From Cristatella mucedo (lineage: Eukaryota; Bryozoa; Phylactolaemata; Cristatellidae), in assembly GCA_009760855.2 (NCBI GenBank), contig WPIO01000088.1, positions 1,537,501 to 1,595,000 on the forward strand: a DNA stretch of 57,500 bases. Reading direction: 5' to 3'. This document shows positions 1 through 38,821 of the stretch, in pieces. The translations under genes were made by a program, and so were the position numbers. The notes below the pieces were generated by a model that saw only the letters and a program-made list of their open reading frames with translations, did no database searches and was not told the origin of the DNA. Within the stretch, counting starts at the first letter, position 1. The number at the start of each line of letters is the position of its first letter.

Positions 1-15305
<15,305 letters not shown>

Positions 15306-15309
<4 letters not shown>

Positions 15310-15366
15310 TCAGACGATGATCGTCTGATCACGAGCATCATCGTCTGATCATGATCAAACGTCTGA
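15306..15366. repeat. TGATCA-centred direct and inverted repeats
   Basis: CGTCTGATCA occurs repeatedly, with its complement TGATCAGACG, immediately after the USP8 stop, and can fold into short hairpins in the 3' UTR. Confidence 0.8.
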
Positions 15367-16165
15367 TGCCGGCACGCCACACACTAGACCTGTCAGCGAC
15401 GGAGGAGTCCCGCCCCCCTGCAGCTCGGCCGCCACCTGCTGTACCCCCCCCCCTTGGTGCTCCTGCCGTCGGGAGAGTGGCTCGACTTCTGTCGGTCGGT
15501 GCTGTGTTGGCCACGCATTCTATCGTCTATCTCTATTGCTGCAGCAGCCCTAAACCGGCGAGCTGAAAGCTTCGGTCATGAGAGCAGAATGCTTCGGGGC
15601 ACTCCTGGCTCGGAGCCCAGAGGCGCTTCCCCATCGAACGCTCAAACTTCGTCTGCATCGGTGATGGTTTGCCACCCCGTCCCCTGCCAGTCGTGCTACT
15701 GATACTTAACAGGAGGAGATCGGCCGCCCGCTTGCCTGCCCAAACTCGCGCTCTTTCTCTCTCTCGTTCTCTGTCCTTGTCGGTCTCGTTGACTGCAGCC
15801 TCGCGATCGCGCAGAGTCGGTGGCCGTGGATCGGCTGCAGACGACGACGGAGGTGGCTCTGGGGGAATGCGCCATGCGGCTCGTGCCACCCGTTACCCAA
15901 CGCACATTGGATTGGATGCGCCATCATCCTCTCGATGGCCGGATTGCGGCCAGCTGACGCCCGGAAGCGGCACAGAGCTGCCTCGACGGTTGCTGCCCGA
16001 CGGATGCTGAGGGCGGCCGGCCAGCCTCTGCAGTCGCCAGGAAGCTGCTGAGGAGGTCCCGCGGTCGAATGTGGCGTGGCGCCTCAAGTTGGCCTTGCCA
16101 CTGGCGTGCAGTGCTTCGTCGGGAGGCTCAATTCTCAAAAACCAACCTGTTTGCTTTCGATGCCA

Positions 16166-16171
16166 AATAAA
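16166..16171 (+). terminator. Candidate USP8 polyadenylation signal AATAAA
   Basis: The canonical hexamer lies 857 bp after the USP8 stop and is followed within about 30 nt by a T-rich run. Only position and motif support it. Confidence 0.3.
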
Positions 16172-16386
16172 GGCGCCAATCTTTTTTTCCAGCTCACACT
16201 CACCGGCCGGCTGCAGTTTGATCGGTCGAAGCATGCTCATTTGGATTGCCTGTAGCCGCTCTGGCATTGCATGGCTGCCGCTGCGTTTCCGGTCCAGCTG
16301 CTCACCGATTAGTAGCCTCTCAATGCTCGGCGGCCCTTTTATTTCCGGAGAGTCGCAGCATCGCGAGAGAGCAGGTGGTTGCTCGG

Positions 16387-16470
16387 CAACCAAAGGAAAT
16401 CACCCGATCAGTCAACGAAGAGACACGGCCGTGTCTCTTCGTTGACTGATCGGGTGATTTCCTTTGGTTG
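16387..16470. repeat. Perfect 84-bp palindrome without spacer
   Basis: Arms of 42 bp, centre CACGG|CCGTG between 16428 and 16429; every position pairs when checked base by base. The left arm begins CAACCAAAGG and the right arm ends CCTTTGGTTG. Confidence 0.97.
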
Positions 16471-18022
16471 GGGTGTAGTGGTGGGGGTGGGTAGGCAAGG
16501 CAGCTACAGCTGACTTGCGGCTGTGTACACACGCACACGCACGCGCACGCACACACGCGCACGCACACACGCACGCACGCCATCAAGTAATCGACTTCTA
16601 CGCTTCGCTGCTGCTGCTGCTGCTCCTATCCACCTCCAGACTCGGATGGCATCCGATTTGACCCGGATGGCGGCTAGTACAGTCCTGAAATGACCTGGCT
16701 GCTTGTCTGTCCGTTTGACTAGAGGCTGGGGGTGTCGTGCAAGAAGGTAGATCTCACGAGCTGGCATCACGATCGATCAGGAAGTCGATGTCAAGGTCAC
16801 CAAACCCATGCGACCACACCTCACATCTAATGTCGTAGCATACTGATTATTGCTCGGGGCGGATGCTGCACCGGCTGATTGCTTGGGTGGGACCGGCTGC
16901 TGCGCTAGCTCTGCATTATTGAGTCAGCAAGCCAGAGACCATGTCACAATACACGAATGGCAGCAAACTTGGACCCAAAGTGCTGACATGGCAACGCATT
17001 CGAGCTGCAGATTGAGAGGCGTTACCGCAACAGTGCAGGCAGCCGCCGCTATGATCGACTGGCATCGTAGAAAATAATTCCTTGCCAGGGGTCATCGCAA
17101 AAAATCCCTGTCGCCGGCATGCGACGGCTCTGACAGCATGGACAGGCGCACGAGAGCGAGCGGCCGGCACTGCAGGTACTTGGCCACTGACGCATTACCT
17201 ACCGGCTTGTACCGAGAATGGCTAGAGACTGGCCGAGCCCGGTTTGACAGGCACAAGCTCGAAAACAAAAAACAAAGTCCGACCTCGTCCCAGCCACCAT
17301 CGGAAGTGATTCCTTCAGAAGATCCGCTCGGAAGTGATTTTTTGAGCCCCGTGGCAACACAGCGGCCACTACAGCATTCGGTTTGCAGAGCAGATCACCA
17401 CGTGACCGACCACCACGTGACCGGTCATGTGACATTTCGACAGCGCTTAGCCCGATAGCTGGCATAGCCAGTCGGCTGAGCCTAGTCTGAAAGTTAAGGA
17501 TGCTGGCACTGAGATACAATAGATAGAGTGAGGGTAATATAAATATTTGTGTAGAGAGAGAGAGAGAGAGATAGAGACAGACTGAGAGACGAAGCTGGAG
17601 GTAGCAAGAAAAGGAGCAGCAGGGATAGAGACAAACGCATAGACAAATAGATTGATAGAGAGAGAGAGAGGGAGGGTGACAAGACAAGCAGTCAGGAAGA
17701 CAAGGCAAGAGCCGCCGGCTGTAAGCAGACTCATCAGGCTGCAGCCACGCTCGGGGGCGGGACAGCGGACCAGCGGCCAGTTTCTGTGTGTCGGGCTCAC
17801 GCAGCCGCCGAAGCAGCAGCTCATAACGTCGTAACCTCTTCAGCACTCCTTATTTTCGCGATGGACCGGCGGTTTTACTTCACGAGCTGCCTAGGGAGCA
17901 TCCAATGTCGCTGAGCACCAGAGGCAGCCACATTCCGACCACCGGCCACACTGCCGGGTTGGCCAGCAGCAGCAGAAGACGGCTTCGGGCCGAAAGTCGA
18001 CGCTGCCGGTGTCGCCGCGAGC

Positions 18023-26218
<8,196 letters not shown>

Positions 26219-26515
26219 GGCTGATCGCTAGTCCGGCGGCGAAGCAGCCGCTAAGCGCCTGCACGCCGCCGCCGCCGCGAGGTCGGCTGCTGCTGCTGAC
26301 GACGCGCGATCTTTTGCGAGCGCCGCGCCCGCCGGGAGACTGGCGACGCACGCGCGGCCGCTCGGAGTCTCGAAGGGGAAGTCTCGAAGCGCAGCGTCAG
26401 CCGGTCACCAGAGCCGCGGCCTGTCCATAGGCGGCTGGCGAGCGCCAGCGCTGGCGGAAGCGATTCGGTCGCTGCCGCCGGACGAAGCTATTCCGCCGCC
26501 GTGCGGAGGCGCCAG

Positions 26516-26527
26516 CTTCCGTGACGT
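26516..26527. promoter_or_regulatory. ETS-like site fused to CRE half site
   Basis: CTTCCGTGACGT: the complement of an ETS core (CGGAAG) running straight into TGACGT, a pairing known from housekeeping promoters in animals. Confidence 0.4.
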
Positions 26528-26700
26528 GCCGTGACCGGCGGTCTCGTGACGGACGCGACGGCTGAGATCGAGGAAGAAAGAAAGAGGGAAATACGAAGGC
26601 GCCGCAACGACGGCCTCGGCCCAGCCGCTTCCGCGCTCGAAGGGCAGTCAGCGGCCGAGTGCGACGGCGGCGGCGCAGGGCGACTGACGGCTGGGAGGCG

Positions 26701-26725
26701 GCGGAAGTGAGTGTGGAACTTCCGC
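26701..26725. promoter_or_regulatory. Inverted pair of ETS-like GCGGAAGT sites
   Basis: GCGGAAGT and ACTTCCGC, perfect 8-bp inverted arms separated by 9 bp, about 70-90 bp before the GTF2A2 start codon. Confidence 0.45.
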
Positions 26726-26734
26726 TGGCGCCGG

Positions 26735-26742
26735 GATATATG
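26735..26742 (+). promoter_or_regulatory. Possible TATA-like element of GTF2A2
   Basis: GATATATG lies 51-58 bp before the ATG in otherwise GC-rich DNA. Motif only. Confidence 0.25.
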
Positions 26743-26792
26743 CCGTTGCGCGCGCAGTCGACCGTCCGGTTCGTTTACCAGCCGCCGCAGCC

Positions 26793-30173
<3,381 letters not shown>

Positions 30174-30454
30174 GTGCGTTCGTGTGCATGAGCCCGGCAA
30201 GAGCGCCGTGCAGCGGCAGCAGCAGCACCCGGCCTAGGCTGCCGAGCTGTGCTTACTCTGACACGCTTACTCTGGCCCTTGACTACCCCCTTCCTCTGCC
30301 AAGCTAGGAAGTCCTGGCGGAGGAGGAGGGCCGCCGCTGCTGCCAGGTCGGCGTTTGTTTGTCAGACAAGGTCAAGGTCGAATCCCATATTGGCCTATCG
30401 AGTGCATGCTCGACATGGCGGCACGTTGTGAAGTTTCCCCGAGTGGCAATGTAG

Positions 30455-30670
30455 CAGAACTATGGTAATAATAATAATAATAATAATGCACTTGAAAAAG
30501 CGCCCTCAGAGAACTCAATCTCTTTCTAGGCGCTTTGCATTTGCTGCAAAGGGAAATGCAATTGAATGGTGAGTAATATCATGTTTGATAAGCAAACAAA
30601 ATGAATAACATGGCAAGGGGTGACGTGCACAGGGTCAGCATGCAAATGGTAAATGAATATAATAACTAGA
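30455..30670 (-). mobile_element. LINE family B 3' end
   Basis: Reversed copy: ATT tail (AATAATAAT), AAAAAGCGCCCTCAGAGAAC, TCTTTCTAGGCGCTTTGC, then GAATGGTGAGTAATATCATG. It lies directly behind GTF2A2. Confidence 0.75.
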
Positions 30671-30779
30671 ATATGGTAGCACTAGCACAGGCTTGACCCG
30701 GAAGCCTCAGCAAGCTGAAGCTGAAGTGGTAGCTGACGTGTCTTGGGATATATAGTGGTAGCTGACGGTAGAGCTGCCA

Positions 30780-30888
30780 AGCTGGTTTGGCCCAGTGGCT
30801 ACGGTGCTTGCCTCGACCAAGGTCAATGAATCTGAATCAAGGGGTGAATGTTTTTGATGACCGAGGTCGAGGGCTGGAAGCAGGTCGT
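30780..30888 (+). mobile_element. SINE family C head
   Basis: tRNA-like head with an A-box-like TGGCCCAGTGGC and GCCTCGACCAAGGTCAATG, ending exactly where the 5'-truncated LINE begins. Confidence 0.5.
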
Positions 30889-32490
30889 AGCCAAGTCCTT
30901 CAAATCGGCAATCGTTAGACCCGTTCTTAAAAAGCCTGGATTAGACACAGAGGTCCTAGCAAACTATCGTCCAGTTTTCCTTCTTCCATTCTTATCAAAG
31001 ATTCTTGAAAAAATTGTTGCTAAGCAGCTAGTTGAACATATTGAAAATAACGGAATGTCAGAAACATTTCAATCAGGTTTAAAGAGGCAGCACTCTACTG
31101 AAACTGCTCTCCTCCGTGTTAACAATGACATTCTACGTGGCAACGACGACGGGAATGTCACTGCCCTTGCTCTGCTAGATCTGTCTGCTGCCTTCGACAC
31201 CATTGATCACGACGTTCTGCTTGAACGATTGAGGACAACGATCGGTCTGGCAGACGAAGCACTGGCGTGGTTTAAATCATACTTGTCTGAGCGTGTTCAA
31301 TCCGTGTCGTGTGGGGTCTCACACACGAGAAGGGTCACCTGTGGAGTCCCTCAAGGGTCTGTACTCGGTCCCTTGCTGTTCTCCATTTATACACAACCTC
31401 TGGGAAAAGTGATTAAGGCCCGTGGAATAGGATGTCACTTTTATGCTAACGATACTCGGCTGTATTTGTCTTTCAAACCGTCGGAATCTGCTGCGGCTAC
31501 TGAGAAACTGAATGCTTGCCTTGCCGATATTCGATCCTGGATGTCGGAAAACTTCCTGAAATTAAATGACGATAAAACCGAACTGCTGCTCATAGGACAC
31601 CCTAAGCGTGTGGCTGGATTAAAAGGCTTTGCTGTTCTAATAGGTGATGCTATTGTGCGACCTTCACCACGTGCTTGTAATCTAGGTGTCGTGTTCGACA
31701 GCTGCCTCAATTTCAAAAGCTTCATTCAGAAGACTGCCTCTACAGCTAGCCATCACATCCGATCCCTATCCAAGGTTAGGAGCTGTCTCCCACAATAGCT
31801 TGTATAAAATTTAACTAGCTCTTTAGTTCTGTCTCGGCTTGATTATTGTAATTCCCTTTTGGCTGGGCTGCCAAAGAAAGCTATTATGCCACTACAGCGG
31901 ACTATGAATATGGCTGCAAGGCTGGTCTTCAAGTCTCAGCGGTTTGAGCATGTGTCACCTCTGCTGAAAGAGCTAGGATGGTTGCCGGTTGAGCAAAGGA
32001 TACAGAGCAAAGTTCTTATGCTGACCCACAAGGCCCGCCACGGCTTAGCTTCTTTGTACCTAGCTGAACTGCTGCCTCAGTTTCAGCCTGTTCGCGCCCT
32101 CAGGTCCTGTGTGGACAATAAATTAGCTGTCCCATTCCTCCGCTTAAAGACAGTTGGCGACAGAAGCTTTAGCTCTGCAGGTCGTAGACTGTGGAGCTCG
32201 CTTCCACAACTCTTACGAAACGACAACTACTCTCCAACTGCCGACTATGGCACATCTTTTTCAGCGGTCCTGAACTGCTACTTCTATGCTACTCACTACC
32301 TCAACTGCTCTTCTGACTCTGCTATGCTTCCCACTTTCTCTTTGTTGCGTGAGACGAAGTCGGTTGGCTACCGAATGCGTACCGAAAGCCGTTTAGGCTG
32401 TGAGTGCGCTATACAAAACTCTCCTGCGGAACACCCACATGGTCTTTATGACTTTGTGGAGTTACTGACGGAGATACATTACATTACAAG
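30888..32490 (+). mobile_element. LINE family A copy 1 (L2/CR1-like), 5'-truncated and inactive
   Basis: Reverse transcriptase of a non-LTR retrotransposon. Motifs in order: AIVRPVLKKP, NYRPVFLLPFLSK, HSTETALL, LLDLSAAFDTIDHD, GVPQGSVLGPLLFSIY, FYANDTRLY, LKLNDDKTELLLIG, NLGVVFDSCLNF. After SCLPQ two stops (TAG, TAA) interrupt the ORF. The frame then resumes with LSRLDY-type sequence and FKSQRFEHVSPLLKELGWLP to the WSSLPQLLRN end at about 32470, with a TACATTAC tail. The catalytic YADD is YAND. No endonuclease domain is present, as 5' truncation removed it. Confidence 0.93.
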
Positions 32491-34361
<1,871 letters not shown>

Positions 34362-34545
34362 TAAAAAAGAGTGGCTAATTTAGCAGCCTCTTATTACATA
34401 TATATCAGCAGATCAGACTTCACGGCGGTCGAAACCACTTGCTTGCAGTTGGCAATAACGATCGACCCCTGCAGGACTCGAACCCACGACCCGGGCGGTG
34501 AAGAGCAAGCACCTTACCCCTGGGTTAAGACTCAAGAGGCCCAGG
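34362..34545 (-). mobile_element. tRNA-derived SINE, family A
   Basis: Reversed: the plus strand shows GGCTAATTTAGCAGCCTC at the 3' end and CAGGACTCGAACCCACGACC, the complement of a B box GGGTTCGAGTCC, near 34475. Confidence 0.7.
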
Positions 34546-35367
34546 GCTTGTTTTTGCTGCACATCGACCACGAGTCGGTGGGTTTGAATGCGGCTGGTAA
34601 AGAGTTAATTCGTCGTCTCATCGAGGCTAGTCCGAGATGCTGCTACGTCACTGGTCAATGAGTCAAGGATCTGGTCAACGAGTTGTGGCCTGCCCATGAA
34701 TAAAGCCAGAATAATGACTCGCCTCGTCGACTGAAGTGGCGGTTCGGCCACCAGTTCGTTCCACGAACCACGAAATCAGAGTCCTGAGTCAGTAGTCGCT
34801 GCGTTGGTTAGATTCGTCGAGGCTCTGATCAGTAGATTGATTTAACTTATCTGGCTATCCATCTGACTAGAGTGCCGCTGCCGCCGCTGCCATAAATAGT
34901 AAACGGTCGACATCGAATGCGGTCTGCTCTGTGGATTTTAGTATTAGTATGACGATTCCCATAGCGAACTAAAACTGTTTTTATGCACTTGGCGCATCCT
35001 GCAATGAACGAATGCCAATTGGTTAGTGATGGCGTGCAGTGTAGGCAGGCTGAAACGCAGAGAGAGAGAGAGAGGGCAGAAGTCGCACGGACCCTGCCGA
35101 TGCTTTGATGCGTTTCTAGTTCGCCTACAAACTGTACTGCCGGGACCTTCTGGTCGCATGCATTTAGGCATGGACACGAGAGATGAGAGACGGAATCCCA
35201 TGGCCCGTAAGCGCCTCGGAGAAGGAGGAAGTACAGAGCGGCCTCGGAGGAGGACGGACCACGTCTCACAGATCGGACGACGCCAGAGCTCCGTCCGGGA
35301 GCCGCAGCTCGAGGTGGAAAGAATTCAAAGAATGCCAGCAGTTCGAAGGCGGGACTTCGAGGCGACT

Positions 35368-35805
35368 TCTTGACGCCTGGAACTCACTTTCGCTTGCATC
35401 ACATCTGACTTGATCTGATCACATCTGACTTGATCTGATCACATCTGACTTGATCTGATCACATCTGATTTGATCTGATCACATCTGACTTGATCGCACT
35501 TAAAAGAAGCTAGGAAAACATCTTTTTATCACAGCATTTAGTGGGTCTCAGTGATTTTACCTTCACGTGCGTATGCGTGCTGACACTGCATGCTGTCACT
35601 AACCACATTTGCATGCTGACCCTGTGCATGTCACCCCTAACCATGTTATTCATTTTGTTTGCTTATCAAGCATGATATTACTCACCATTCAATTGCATTT
35701 CCCTTTGCAGCAAATGTAAAGCGCCTAGAGAGAGAGAGAGAGAGAGAGAGAGATTGAGTTCTCGGAGAGCACTTTATCAAGTGCATTATTATTATATTAT
35801 TAACT
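35368..35805 (+). mobile_element. LINE family B 3' region with internal 20-bp repeat
   Basis: Starts in the ORF end (DAWNSLSLASHLT). It carries five copies of a 20-bp unit (ATCTGATCACATCTGACTTG) at 35397-35495, then the standard 3' UTR, a hairpin enlarged by a short GA run, and an ATT tail. Confidence 0.8.
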
Positions 35806-36376
35806 TCCGTTTCGCTTGCGGGCTTGTCGCCCGAGCGATCGACTCAACGTGATTCTAGAGAGCGACGGAAGCGGAATTTCAAAAGCTAAACTAGCCGCAT
35901 GCGTAGATCGAGCCGCAGATGCGATAGGATAGGTTGGTAAGCACTCCTCAAGGTTGAACAAGGTAGTGCCACTGACGACCATCTCCCACGAGTTCGTCGA
36001 GATTTCCCCCGACCGCTGGACGCATCCCGAGGCGATCGGTGAGCCTGGCGGCTTATTAGCTCGCATTGCTCTCGAGTCTGCCGATTGCAGCGTTCGTCTC
36101 GAAGCGAAGACGGAAGCAGAAGACCCAGAATGCTGCGCACAGACGGCAGTGGGCTCGCGGCAGTCGGACCACCGTCTTCCTCGGAGAGATCGGCGCTAAG
36201 GATCAGCAGAAAAGAAGCCTGCAAAGCAGAAAGCGTTCCATGCACCTCCATGCATCCGGCTCGCCGTGTCATAAATCGCACGCTCAGGGCTACGAATCTT
36301 ACACGCTAAGGCCCGAGACAACTATGGCCAACATCATTGATCTGATATCTTCAAGTTAGAAGCTAGCGTGTAGCTT

Positions 36377-36477
<101 letters not shown>

Positions 36478-37201
36478 CTCAGCAGCCGACTCGTGTGAGC
36501 ACTATACATATCAATAGGATATACTATACGTACTCGATGCATGTACGTATATGTATCGATGCACATAAATTGTAAGTATAGCCGCCTGCCGTTGGTTTCG
36601 AAAGCAATGATCATATATAGCAAAACTTACCAAAACAGGAAAAGAAATAATCCAGCGAAATGCGGTCCAACCAGAGATGAATTGGAATTTCAAATTTTGT
36701 TCTAATCAATGAAGTATTGGCGAAGTTATGGATTTTAAAGGTTCAAAGGCATAAATATACCATGCAAATGAAAAGCTGTATATAGATCACAAGCATGCAC
36801 TTCAGCAAGCTTCTCACTTCGTGTAGCTCGATCTATCAAGGTCCAACAAAATGTACCGCAAGTCGCCCAGGATGCCGAGATCGATACATTTGTCGCTTGT
36901 AGATATGCCGCTACCGGTTTTAAATCCCGATTCGAATTGATTTGAATAATCCTTTTTGTCTCTTTTGGGGAAGCCATCAGAACTTACGAGCCCATTTTTA
37001 ACACCTGTCTTTTGAATGGTACCGTAAAAACATATTCGTTGTTGTACCAATTTTATAATGTATTCTTGACGTCTCCATTAACGGGATTACTAATAAATAT
37101 AAATGACGTATAAATGAACAAGGGGTCGCAGCTTTTAATTGTAACTTTCTGCACAGCCGCAGCTTCTTTTGCACGAGTCTTGTACGTGAGTATGAAGCCT
37201 T

Positions 37202-37208
37202 AAAAAAA
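37202..37208 (-). terminator. RNA polymerase III terminator of tRNA-Lys
   Basis: Seven T on the minus strand, 8 nt after the tRNA 3' end, the normal Pol III stop. Confidence 0.85.
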
Positions 37209-37216
37209 CGAAGCAT

Positions 37217-37289
37217 CGCCCGAACGGGGACTCGAACTCCGGACCCTCAGATTAAAAGTCTGATGCTCTACCGACTGAGCTATCCGGGC
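37217..37289 (-). tRNA. tRNA-Lys (anticodon UUU)
   Basis: 73 nt without intron. The minus strand starts GCCCGGATAGCTCAGTCGGT and ends GTTCGAGTCCCCGTTCGGGC plus discriminator G. The acceptor stem pairs GCCCGGA with TTCGGGC (one G-T pair). The anticodon loop CTTTTAA gives UUU (37256-37254). A and B boxes are intact, and with the oligo-T terminator it looks functional. Confidence 0.97.
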
Positions 37290-37574
37290 TGCTCTATAGA
37301 TTCGAGCTATTTAGTGTAGTCAAATTTTATTAGACTTAATTTATATTATATATCATTTCTGTCGAGCCGGCTCTATTATTTTTAGCGTACTTGGTTGATT
37401 TTAAACTTATGCTCTGTTGACTCAAGTGAACCAAATACGTAAGCCGTACGTAGAATACGCTTCTGCCATTCTATTTCTCGGCAGAGCAGCATTGATACTG
37501 TGGACATGCATTTCGATGGATAAATGTCTGAGTTCGAGGATTTGGTCTCAAGCTAGCCGCGGGGTTTGGTTTAG

Positions 37575-37705
37575 GTTGTTAGCCTCGACCAAGGTCAAGG
37601 TGAATGTATTTCATCGCCGAGGTTGTGGACTCGACCCCATGGCATATGCGAAGTGCCTTAATAGAAATTAAGTTCTCTTAGGGCGCTATGCAATTTGAAT
37701 TACCA
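37575..37705 (+). mobile_element. SINE family C copy
   Basis: GCCTCGACCAAGGTCAAGGT, GGACTCGACCCCATGG (B-box-like), then TTAATAGAAATTAAGTTCTC and TTAGGGCGCTATGCAATTTG. Confidence 0.65.
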
Positions 37706-37737
37706 TCATTGTTTTCATTTTAATGAATTTAATCTTT

Positions 37738-38270
37738 AGCCACTCCCACCCACCGCATGCGGTCGCAGCGGACCGTTAAACTCGGCTCCGCCCAGCGCAG
37801 GAGAGCCGGAAGATACGTCCTTTGCACCGCGCCAGGCGGTGCCGCTGTAGCGCTTCCGGCCGGCGCGTGCGCACGTTGCAGTTCGGTTGAACGTTCGGCC
37901 CGAGCGAATCGCTCGAATCCTTTCTCGAAGCCGCTTCTCCCCGCTTCTTCTCCCTTCGCCGAGAGCAGCCGAGCGAGAGACCCGAGTCGCGCGCGCCACG
38001 CGCTCAGTGCGGAGCGGACGAGCGGCAGCGTGCGCGCGCGCTGCTCGCTGTGCGAGGACGCTGCACTTCAACTGACTGGAGAACGGCGGCCTCGCTGTGC
38101 GCCGCGACGCATAGCGGCGTAAGGCTCGCGCGGCTCGCCCGCCGCCGAGTGGGAGGAAGCTCCTGGCGGAAGGACGAGAGAGGAAGGAACTCCGCGCAGG
38201 TCGACCGTTCCGGTGGAAGGCGCAGAGCGCCCGCGATCGAGGGCGCTCTGCGCACGATACTGTTGTCATT
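37738..38270. other. CpG-rich island without a recognised gene
   Basis: About 530 bp of dense CpG between AT-rich flanks, with a 13-bp inverted repeat at 38220-38253 (GCGCAGAGCGCCC and its complement). No frame resembles a known protein. Confidence 0.7.
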
Positions 38271-38559
38271 GTATTCAATGTTCCCGTATTCAAAAATAAA
38301 TATATGGCAGCATTAAATTCCAAAATGCAGTATGTTGCAATATTCTATGTCACCAGTGCAGTATACTGCACATCTCAAACGTCGCACGTTGCAGGTTACG
38401 TTGTCTGCTCGATTCGACCGCGATCCTCTCCATATCCTCTCCATCTTCTTCGTTCTCTTCGTTATCGTCAGCTGTGTCACCATCGAGGCGATCGGAGCCA
38501 AATTCCGCAGTTACTTTTTTTTTTATTCAGAGAGCAGGCAGCGCCCCTCCCCCAGCGGT

Positions 38560-38820
38560 TCTAGGCTGCAAACTACGACGTTGAGGACAGAACGCTCGCT
38601 TTGCCACGGAGAAAAGTCTCTCCACCTCACATGCTGAAGCTGGAAGCAAGAAGCGCGTGTCGATGTACTCGCTTCATGCTTCCTTGTCGTCAACGCGCTG
38701 TCGCTGGAGTGCTCGCTCAGCAAAAGAGACAAGCTGAGCATCTGATCTGATCTGAGCATCGTCAGCATCTGCAGCTTCTTCTTCCGAGTCCTGAGCAACA
38801 GCAGGTAGCAACGATTGTTC
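38560..38820 (-). pseudogene. hAT transposase remnant, C-terminal part
   Basis: Minus strand reads SFAERALQRQRVDDKEA, a stop, then YIDTRFLLPASACEVERLFS and VAKRAF, the C-terminal dimerisation motif of hAT transposases (xxRFLLPTSNxCERLFSxA). It continues the transposase interrupted at about 40845 by the LINE. Confidence 0.8.
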
Positions 38821-38821
38821 A

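Larger units (their letters stand above)
15310..18022. other. Intergenic region between convergent USP8 and LYSMD genes
   Basis: Holds both 3' UTRs, a perfect 84-bp palindrome (16387-16470), a CA/CG-rich purine-pyrimidine stretch (16528-16582) and small GA patches (17553-17670). No protein gene found. Confidence 0.6.
26219..26792. promoter_or_regulatory. Head-to-head LYSMD / GTF2A2 promoter region
   Basis: 574 bp separate the two start codons. The interval is GC- and CpG-rich and contains an ETS/CRE-like site (26516-26527), an inverted pair of ETS-like sites (26701-26725) and a weak TATA-like word (26735-26742). No ORF with family resemblance lies in it. A shared bidirectional promoter is inferred from geometry and composition. 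Confidence 0.75.

Noticed and set aside
37738-38323. 195-aa minus-strand frame over the CpG island
   Set aside because: Arg/Ala/Ser-rich composition as expected of any frame in CpG-dense DNA; no recognisable domain.
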